NCBI GenBank assembly: GCA_006384855.1
Contig: VCJN01002429.1
Coordinates: 62,001 to 126,000 of the forward strand
Source of the DNA: Tetraselmis striata
Taxonomy: Eukaryota; Chlorophyta; Chlorodendrophyceae; Chlorodendrales; Chlorodendraceae
Length of the DNA stretch: 64,000 bases
Reading direction: 5' to 3'
Shown: positions 56,175 to 64,000 of the stretch, piece by piece
Layout: each line of letters begins with the position of its first letter
Numbering within the stretch: position 1 is the stretch's first letter
Made by a program: the position numbers and the translations under genes
The notes under the pieces: model-generated
What the model was told of the DNA's origin: nothing
The model's database searches: none
What the model saw: only the letters and a program-made list of their open reading frames with translations

Positions 56175-59100
56175 TCACATCATGCAGCACCGTCGGCTCA
56201 CTGGGAGCGACGGCAGCGCCGGTTTAGCCGGATCCGGCCCGTGATCATCCTCTCCCCTGCTGGCATTCGAGACGCGGGATTGCCGTGCCTCGGGCACCGA
56301 CGGCGCGGCTGTCTCTGCTGGCTGCCCAGGTAGGGACAAAGGAGGTGCGGTAGCTGGCGCGTCGTCCCCCTCTGACAGGACCGGGAGGCTGGGCGCTTTC
56401 TCTGCCGGCGATGGCGGCATCACATCACGGGTGGAGTCGCCTTCGAACGTCCTTGCATTCGGCACAGGGCTCCGCTCGGAGCCGCCCCCCCTGCTGCTGT
56501 CATTGGATACACGTTCCTCGGGCGCTGGCGGTGCGGTTGACGCTGCCGGCTGACCCCTGAGATGCATCGTGGGTTTTGTAGACGGCGTGGAGATCGCCTC
56601 TGGGAGGGCCAGGAGGCCGGGTGCCCTCCCTGCCGGCGGTGGCGGCATCACATCCTGGGAGGAGTCTCCTTCAAACTGTCGTATGCTCTGGTCGACTGAG
56701 CCACGCGCGCCTTCGGACATACTGTCAGAATAAGTGTCCATGATAGTGTCCGGCAACCCAAATTCAACCGATAATCGGTGCCTTGGCTCGCAACGCTGCG
56801 TTGCCGCCCGCTGCACGCTCCCATCCGCCGGCAGATCAATTTCAGCCTCGGACGGGTCCCCGGATAGTATGCCTGACTCCAGGGACGCCTCCTGGTGCTC
56901 AGTCCTCACAAACGCCTCTGGAAAGTGTGTGCGGGCATAGCCCTCAAAGATGGGTCCCAGCGGCGGCAGAACATCTGCGACCACGGAGTAAGACGAGCTG
57001 GCGCCAGAGCCTTTGCCATTGGCTTTCAACAACGCATCACAGAGATTCTCCATGAGGGTGTACTCGTCGTCGGGCTTTGGATCCTGCAAACATATGAGCA
57101 GCTCAAGTCAGCATGCACAGTCCCTGCCCTACCCCAACCTGGGATAGTTTGCCACGCGAGCTGATGGGCTCTGATTTGGTGCGGGGCGCAGCACTTGCCT
57201 TGAGCATCCAGGTGTGCATGTCGCCCTTGCCCTTAACTGCCACTAACCCGCGATCCTCCATGTCAAACCAGTCGTGAACCAACTCCTTGAAGTCGTTGGA
57301 CACCTGGATCTGGCCCGGAGTTCCTGTGGACTCCATGCGGCTAGCGACATTCACCTGGCAGCAGCCGCAAGGGCGGTGAAGAGAACAGGGGTAACGGGGG
57401 GGGGGGGGGGGGAGGGGGGGGGGGGGGGGGGGGGGGGCTGACACTAGATTCTGCAGAGGATACACTTCGCATCCACGCAATGAAGGCAACGGCCGGCCGT
57501 ATTCAGGCTGCTGTGGACAGGTGTCACAAAATGTGGCGGTGATGCAATGCCATGCTGCCGGCGAGGCGGCGGCGGCGACATCAGTAGCAAGGCAGGGGGG
57601 CAGCCTGAATGTACCGCGTCTCCCCAGATGTCGTAGAGGAATTTGCGCTTGCCGACCACGCCGGCAATGACAGGGCCTGAGTGCATGCCAATTCGCATGC
57701 TCTGTGTGGGTTTCACGGACGCGCAGATGCCAAACAGCAGGTGAGCGAGCGGTCAGAAAGTAAGTGGCAGGTCAAACTATTGGCGGAAAATTGGCGGGAA
57801 ATCGTAGTGGGGGGGTGCACACATTCTGACGCGGTGCAGACGGCAATAAGGCAACCCGGCACCTACCAAGGGCTTCTCCAGATTCGAGCGTGTGTTGTAG
57901 CGTAGCAAGGCTTCGCGCATTTCAATGGCAAAGCAGGCAAGCTTGAGGGCATGCTCCTCGCAGGCTTCAGGGACACCCGACACGACCATGTAGCAGTCAC
58001 CTGCGAAGGGATGCATCTCAGAATATGGCCATAAGCTGGCTTTGACCATACTCATCAAGAGACAAGTGCTCCATGCTGCAGAAAAAAAATACTAAGAATG
58101 ATAATATGATCATGGTCATTAATAATGATATGTAATTGTATCATTATATTAACCCACTGGTCTATTAGGATGGAAATTGGGCAATTAGAACAGAAAAGAA
58201 TCTAATAGAAAATGTCTTGATATTTTGCCTTTTCTTGAAAGAAAACTGACAAATACAGCTTGGTCGTATTATTGCGAATTGATTTTGGATATATATCACT
58301 AAGGAGCATTTTTTTATTGTGTGTTGCCCATTTTTCAAGGACACGTTTACGTACATTGTTTCAAAATAGGTAGCAATACAGGAATGCGGACCGATGTACG
58401 GCAATGGGCATAATGATTCCTTCGTACACAATATTTGTATGATGAGCAGACGCAAGTCTAATATATCGTCCTGGTAGTACCACTACTCGAGTAATCAGGT
58501 TTATTGCAAGTGGTACCGTTCTTGACCATACCTGCACCACCCTGATAGGCTGGGACATTTAAGTACGGCCAGGCACCGCCGTTTTAAATTAATTTCCACC
58601 TACATGCTAGTAATATTATATCATAAAGACAGAGCGGGAACGTGGGGCGCACCAATCGTTTTGATCTTCTCTAGCTGATACAGGTCAGCAAGCTGCACAG
58701 TACAACGCGGCGGGCATTAGAGACGCTTCAGACCCCAAGAGCGAACTGTATGTCATGGCGTCATGTGAACAGGAGAAACCGATATCCGGGTGACTGGCAA
58801 GGGATAAGCCAGATGTACGCACCTCGTCAAAATCGCGGAAAATGTCATTCAGAAACGACACCACCTGGAAGGGCGTCAGTGTGCTAGACAGCGCGGTGAA
58901 GCCGCAAATGTCTGGAGAGGCAGAACATGCGTCAGCGGGGCTTTTGTAATCAGTGCACTTGCACCACCGATGACCTGATCCCCCAGAGCCAGACCACGCA
59001 TTTCACCTGCAAAGAGAATACTGACATTCTCATGGCCGTCGTTGATGGGGCCATCGGCAGCCTTCAGACGGGTAGCAATGCTTGGCGGCAGCATGTTCAT

Positions 59101-62100
59101 GAGCAGCAGCTCGTTCGACAAGTCGCGGACAGTGGCAGTGAAGTAGTGCTGCCCAGCTACAACAGTCTCGGAGATGGACAGTAGGATTTTGAACTCGGTG
59201 CCATTCTGCGTGGCACAAGCATTAATCATGCCACTGCTCACAGTAGCCCCAAGAACACTGCTACCCAGCTATGCGGCAGTATGCATGGGGGCATTAGCGG
59301 GCACACTTTTTTCCTCGCGGTCACTTCCCGCGCATGGCCTATGACACTGCCTCCCTTGCCGCTCCTGAGGTATCGCTTCAAATACTTGTTGTGCCGCTTT
59401 GATGCAGAGGAGTTCATTAGAACAGACACGTTGCACCCGACGACCTCGTGTTGTTCGTATCCGAAAATCTTGATTGCCGATTTGTTGAATGACTGTAAAT
59501 CCCCAAAACATAGCAAGGAGGAAAATGGGACAGATGTAGTGAGGGAATTGTGGCTGCCTTGAAAGCATTTTTATAGCATGGATCAACACAAGTTTGGCCC
59601 CATAACACAGGTTTGCCATGTAAAACTGACCTCAATAACACCAACATTGTTTATCACGATGAATCCTTCAACCTGCATCAACAGCATAATGAGGTGATGT
59701 ATTGTCAGCGACATGTCTTGCCCCAGAGAGGAACAAGCCCCATTTGCACTACTCGTATTGCTGGCTGTGTCGATGTACCACACAAACCTACCGTTGACTC
59801 TAACAGCGCGTGGAGCTTAGCGCGTTCAAATTTGATGGTGTCCGTTGCTGCTGCAAGGCGGGCTTGATGCTCCTTCTCCTTGGTGATGTCGCGCAGAATC
59901 GCAGTGAACAGATGCTGCCCATCGCTGTTGACCTCCGAGATGGACATGCGCATCGGAAATACAGTCCCATCGCTCCTGCAGCCTGTCAGCTCCCGCACCT
60001 TGCCGGCCGCCTCTGATAGGTACTGCCCCATGCTGTCCACTGATGGACTGCTGCCGTCCTCCAGCTGGATCAGAGATGCGATGCTCTTGCCGTCTGTCTG
60101 GCCCTGCACCAGGCCGAAGATTCTGCACGCGCTGGTGTTCACCAGCTCAAAGTAGCCTTGTCCATCCGTGGTGATGATGGCATTGAGGGCACTGTTCATG
60201 ATGGCAGCGGTCTTGCGCTGCTCCGCCTGCACCCGCGCCTGATCCTGCCTCTCCTTGGTGATGTCGCGCAGAATCGCAGTGAACAGATGCTGCCCATCGC
60301 TGTTGACCTCCGAGATGGACATGCGCATCGGAAATACAGTCCCATCGCTCCTGCGTCCATTCAGCTCCCGCACCTTGCCAGCCGCCTCTGACAGATACTG
60401 TCCCATGCTGTCCACCGACGGCCTACTGCCATCCTCCAGCTGGATCAGAGACGCGATGCTCTTGCCGTCTGTCTGCCCCTGCACCAGGCCGAAGATTCTG
60501 CACGCGCTGGTGTTCACCAGCTCAAAGTAGCCCTGCCCATCGGTGGTGATGATGGCATTGAGGGCGCTATTCATGATGGCAGCGGTCTTGCGCTGCTCCG
60601 CCTGCACCCGCGCCTGGTCCTGCCTCTCCTTGGTGATGTCGCGCAGAATCGCAGTGAACAGATGCTGCCCATCGCTGTTGACCTCCGAGATCGACATGCG
60701 CATCGGAAATACAGTCCCATCGCTCCTGCAGCCTGTCAGCTCCCGCACCTTGCCAGCCGCCTCTGACAGGTACTGCGCCATGCTGTCGGCTGACGGCCTG
60801 CTGCCGTCCTCCAGCTGGATCAGGGACGCGATGCTCTTGCCGTCTGTCTGCCCCTGCACCAGGCCGAAGATTCTGCACGCACTGGTGTTCACCAGCTCAA
60901 AGTAGCCCTGCCTATCGGTGGTGAGGATGGCATTGAGGGCGCTGTTCATGATGGCAGCGGTCTTGCGCTGCTCCGCCTGCACCCGCGCCTGGTCCTGCCT
61001 CTCCTTGGTGATGTCGCGCAGAATCGCAGTGAACAGATGCTGCCCATCGCTGTTTACCTCCGAGATGGACATGCGCATCGGAAATACAGTCCCATCGCTC
61101 CTGCAGCCTGTCAGCTCCCGCACCTTGCCGGCCGCCTCTGATAGGTACTGCCCCATGCTGTCCACTGACGGCCTGCTGCCGTCCTCCAGCTGGATCAGGG
61201 ACGCGATGCTCTTGCCGTCTGTCTGGCCCTGCACCAGGCCGAAGATTCTGCACGCGCTGGTGTTCACCAGCTCAAAGTAGCCCTGTCCATCGGTGGTGAG
61301 GATGGCATTGAGGGCGCTGTTCATGATGGCAGCGGTCTTGCGCTGCTCCGCCAACAGCGAGTCCTTACTTGCCAGCTCTTGCGTGATGTCCTCCATCAGC
61401 AATGTGAACAGAAAGCATTCGCTAGTCTCGACTTTGGTGACGCTCATGCGCATAGGGAAATTGGCGCCGTCCAGGCGGACGCCCGTCTCGCTACGGGCTC
61501 CCGTTCCGACATAGCCTTCCAGCACTTCGGCGGCCGGTCGACCCGAGGCTGCCCCCGCCTGGAAGAGCTTGAGCACGTCCACCCCCTGCGCCTCAGACTG
61601 CTCAATCCGGAACACCGTGGCCGCCGCCTTGTTGAATTTGATTATCTCTCCCGACCTGGAGCACGCCACCACGGGGAATGTGGCGAGGTCGACGATAGCG
61701 TTCAACTGCAGGTAGTCCGGGTCCTCCGCCACGTCCTCCGCGATAACCCGGCGGGCGGTCTGCGGCGGCTCGCCAGCAGTACTTTCCAGCAGAACTTCGC
61801 TCACTGAAACCCGGAGAAACAACCCACGCCCGTCCTGTGCGGCGCGCGGCGTGCAAGTTGGTGAGGCGGTGCTAGACAGTGCAGTTGGCGCGACCAGGCT
61901 CCCGGTCCAGCGGTGGACAGTTCTATGCGCCTGTCGCCGAGCTGGCTGCAAGCCGCGAGATAAAGCTCTGGCACTGATGTAGCATCTCTTACAGGCCGCT
62001 TACCTTGTGTCGTGAGCGCAGTCGCTGATTACGCGCAGCCGCCAGGTCTATCCCGACCCCGAGTAGCATGTTCACGTGCTGCCCCGTCGTCTCCTCGCTC

Positions 62101-62357
62101 AGCCAGCCCCACAGTCGCTGCGCGGCCGGGTTGTACAGCAGCACAATCCCTACCGAGCTGACGGCGACCACCGCTTCCTGCAGCCCGAGCAATACATCTC
62201 TGCCCACTGGCTTCAGGGGAGCTGCTCCAGAGACCCGTTGGCAATGCTCCGCCGGGTGCGCCAGGCTTCCCGGGAGCTGCTGGGAGCCGGACAGCTCCCA
62301 TGTTGAGGCGGTGTCGGCTGCAGAAAGTTCTACCTCTTCACCCACCGGCCCAGCCAT
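56175..62357 (-). CDS. Multi-PAS class III adenylate cyclase, 11 exons
   Basis: Minus-strand exons 62357-62004, 61945-59792, 59672-59631, 59492-59307, 59205-59007, 58911-58823, 58692-58653, 58000-57867, 57701-57615, 57354-57139 and 57083-56175 total exactly 1,470 codons. PAS-like domains lie at about 50-170 and 196-306. Four 125-residue PAS repeats occupy about 317-816, and a last PAS domain about 830-960. The cyclase domain begins 'FADICGFTALSS' (metal Asp979), with 'IKTIGDCYMVVSG' (Asp1023), 'YDIWGDAVN' and 'NVASRME' (Asn1097, Arg1101). Lys1019 and Asp1090 at the purine-selecting positions point to ATP, so the product should be cAMP. The order PAS, short linker, one cyclase domain suggests a homodimer controlled by a small ligand, redox or light sensed by PAS; the ligand is unknown. 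The 300-residue tail is Pro/Ser-rich with a repeated 'DVMPPxPA' motif and ends CCMM, a possible lipidation box. Confidence 0.88.
57396..57437. repeat. Intronic poly-G tract (poly-C on cyclase sense strand)
   Basis: About 42 bases, nearly all G on the plus strand, in the intron between cyclase exons 9 and 10, some 40 bases before the acceptor. Confidence 0.95.
59852..61351 (-). repeat. Four tandem 375-base coding repeats (PAS units)
   Basis: Units at about 61,351-60,977, 60,976-60,602, 60,601-60,227 and 60,226-59,852 are nearly identical with a constant 375-base period. Differences are scattered single substitutions, for example GNGRR/TGCRS and ILTT/IITT variants. Confidence 0.95.
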
Positions 62358-62967
62358 GCCACCACCGACACGGTAGGACTGCTATTGAGTTTCACAGCAA
62401 TGCGGCTATGAGCGCGAGCTGTGACGCGAGATGCAGAGCAGAGGTTTAGCCGGAGGGCAGGGGCGGGGGGGGGGGGGGGGGGGGGGCGCGGGGGGAGAGG
62501 GGGTTAACATACAGCACCCCGCTCGTATAGCGCGCTATTTTCCGATTTTACCCGTGTATGGGGATACCGTATGTGATCCGCCGTGCGCGTTCGTAATCTC
62601 ATTTGCGCAGGTAGTACAGGTAGCGGGTACAGGATTCCCAGTGTTGATCCTATACTTCATCAGTATTATCTATTAATTACAAGAGCTAGCTGCAAGAGGC
62701 GATCAGGATATCACACGAAAAAGCAATAGGAAACGTACAGGTAGGACCAGGGGACCCTGTACCCCATGACCCCTGGTAGGACCCCGTAGGAACTGCGATA
62801 TGATCGTTCAGTATTATCTCCAACCCGGTATTAGGCCACTAGCTTACGCAATTACCGAGTATTTTCGCATTTTGGTATTTTGGCATTTGAGACCGGGAAA
62901 AGGATAACAAATACCAAAATACGCATACCCCGGCGGTGCAGTATTTGCAGTATTTCAGTATTTCAAA
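62358..62967. other. Cyclase upstream region
   Basis: Should contain the minus-strand cyclase promoter. A poly-G tract lies at about 62,465-62,486. Positions 62,667-62,740 carry an inverted non-LTR family B tail. A+T-rich DNA with repeated GGTATTT/CAGTATTT words at 62.85-62.97 kb. Confidence 0.45.
62667..62740 (-). mobile_element. Solo 3' tail of non-LTR family B, inverted
   Basis: Reverse complement reads ACGTTTCCTATTGC, TATCCTGATCGCC and GCAGCTAGCTCTTGTAAT, matching the tail after 55,493 and that at 4,866-4,915. Confidence 0.55.
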
Positions 62968-63045
62968 GTTGAGTGATTTTGCCAAACATGTCGCGCAGGC
63001 TGTTTTAGACGGACATGAGCCGAAATTGGCAGGAAGGTGAGAGGC
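62968..63045 (-). mobile_element. Solo B2 end of the YR family
   Basis: Reverse complement contains CTGCCAATTTCGGCTC, AAAACAGCCTGCGCGAC and TTTGGCAAAA, matching YR-2 B2 (26,910-26,957) and restoring the terminal box missing there. Confidence 0.65.
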
Positions 63046-63981
63046 ACTTCATACGGACATCGCGTCATCAGATCATCCTGTCATCGGATAAATACTCGCA
63101 CCGGAGCGTGCCACGTCGTAACTGATGACATGCCCCGCGCCGCTATCTGATGACAGACCCGCGTGTATATTGTACACGGGGGCATTTCCAAATGGAAATG
63201 GAAATGGAAATGCCCCCGTGTACAGTGCACACGCGTCATCAGATAGCGGCCTCGGCCAGCCCATTTTCAAAACATTTTCGCCCAGTCTACCTACCTGCCC
63301 GGCACCCGCCGACGCCATGGCAGGCTCCACCGAGCAATCTCCGCAACGGACACCCAGGCGGGGCAAACCCACATGGGAGACCCCCCTCCCCGCACTATGG
63401 GGGGTCATGTTGCCCCTGGGTTCACGGTTTCGCCGCGGGAGCTACGCGCGAAGGCCCGTGCACTGGCGGGGCGCAGCGGCTGCAGCCCTGACGCCTCGCC
63501 CGCCGCCACCGCGTTGCGCCCGTCTCGCCCGCCCGCGCGTGGGCATCCCTCGACAGCCGGCGCAGTGCATGATCCCTGTCGCGCTTCTCGTTGCATGCAC
63601 GGTTAGGATGGCGTGCGCCCGCGTGGCCACCATGGGGCGTGGCCCCGTTGTCGTCCTCATCGGTATGCGCTTCGTCTGTATGCGGTGTGTCCATGTCTAT
63701 GTCCAGTGCGGCCCCGGCAACGGCCAGCATCCGAGGGAACGCGCTGCCCTCCGACTGCGCGTTGCCGTAGGTAAGTGCAAGCCCTCCAACTTCGTCTACG
63801 GCAAAGCTGGGACGCTCCATGACTGTCCAGTGTGGATGGGCGGGAGGGACGGGGCGAGAGACACGAGGGAAAAGATGGTGTTTGCGGGCCCGATGGCGGC
63901 GGCGGAACTAGAAGCGCCGGCCGATTTCTTGTGATATCTGATGACAGACCAACGAATCTTGATGTTTGTCCGTATGAATCA
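63046..63981. mobile_element. Possible TIR element
   Basis: TTCATACGGACA..GTCATCAGAT (63,048-63,072) is mirrored by ATCTGATGAC..TGTCCGTATGAA (about 63,936-63,978). The interior holds a 112-base hairpin and GC-rich sequence with ORFs on both strands (plus to 63,934; minus 63,820-63,422), neither recognisable. The spacing of the two shared blocks differs between the ends, so this could be a coincidental or rearranged pair. Confidence 0.35.
63139..63250. repeat. Long imperfect hairpin with AAATGG core
   Basis: The arm GCCGCTATCTGATGAC..TGTACACGGGGGCATTTCC pairs with its reverse complement ending GTCATCAGATAGCGGC at 63,250. The loop is an AAATGG triplet-type repeat. Confidence 0.85.
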
Positions 63982-64000
63982 CATCTCTTGTCATGCGTTA

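Noticed and set aside
60158-61280. Plus-strand ORFs repeating every 375 bases
   Set aside because: Antisense of the PAS repeats in the cyclase gene; the minus strand carries the domains and splice sites.
63125-63934. 269-codon ORF near the window end as a gene
   Set aside because: Its N-terminal part is translated from the hairpin loop repeat, the opposite strand is also open and no motif is seen.

Overview
The window looks like nuclear DNA of a flagellated, probably photosynthetic protist. A green alga is my best guess, with low confidence at taxon level. The reasons are: spliceosomal GT-AG introns that can be followed codon phase by codon phase; GC-rich exons with intron homopolymer C tracts and CA repeats; a HIG1 protein that reads like plant versions; a large coiled-coil protein resembling axonemal-dynein-light-chain-domain proteins; a multi-PAS class III adenylate cyclase; and abundant non-LTR and tyrosine-recombinase (YR) mobile elements. 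There is no sign of prokaryotic operons.

Layout. 1-15.9 kb is mobile-element territory: CAGTTCGG-rich islands (3.8-4.8 kb), 3' ends of two non-LTR retrotransposon families (4.86 and 5.3-5.9 kb, with an inverted copy at 14.3-14.8 kb), a decayed intron-containing gene with double-hairpin termini (6.1-8.0 kb, second copy at 34.6-35.2 kb), a 2.4-kb non-autonomous element with inverted ends (10.1-12.6 kb) and a roughly 15-unit minisatellite (12.6-13.6 kb). A compact HIG1-domain gene lies at 15.96-16.49 kb (+). Two related YR elements with split direct repeats lie at 19.1-22.1 and 23.7-27.0 kb. A P-loop kinase gene of the zeta-toxin domain type is at 28.4-30.7 kb (+, 11 exons). 31.8-33.3 kb holds two unassigned ORFs. 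33.3-43.3 kb is again mostly repeats, including a rearranged relative of the 10.1-kb element.

The right third is gene-rich. A 21-exon gene (43.35-54.60 kb, +, 1,852 aa predicted) encodes a coiled-coil, EF-hand protein with an axonemal-dynein-light-chain-like region. It converges on an 11-exon adenylate cyclase gene (62.36-56.18 kb, -, 1,469 aa predicted) with four near-identical 125-residue PAS repeats. A non-LTR fragment sits between their 3' ends, and a TIR-like structure closes the window.

The most unusual system is the YR family. Both longer copies carry a Gag-like ORF followed by a recombinase, with no reverse-transcriptase segment between them. Several shorter elements share their end sequences. 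Exon joins were made by eye from splice sites and phase. The three multi-exon models for the P-loop kinase, coiled-coil and cyclase proteins each close in frame to a whole number of codons.
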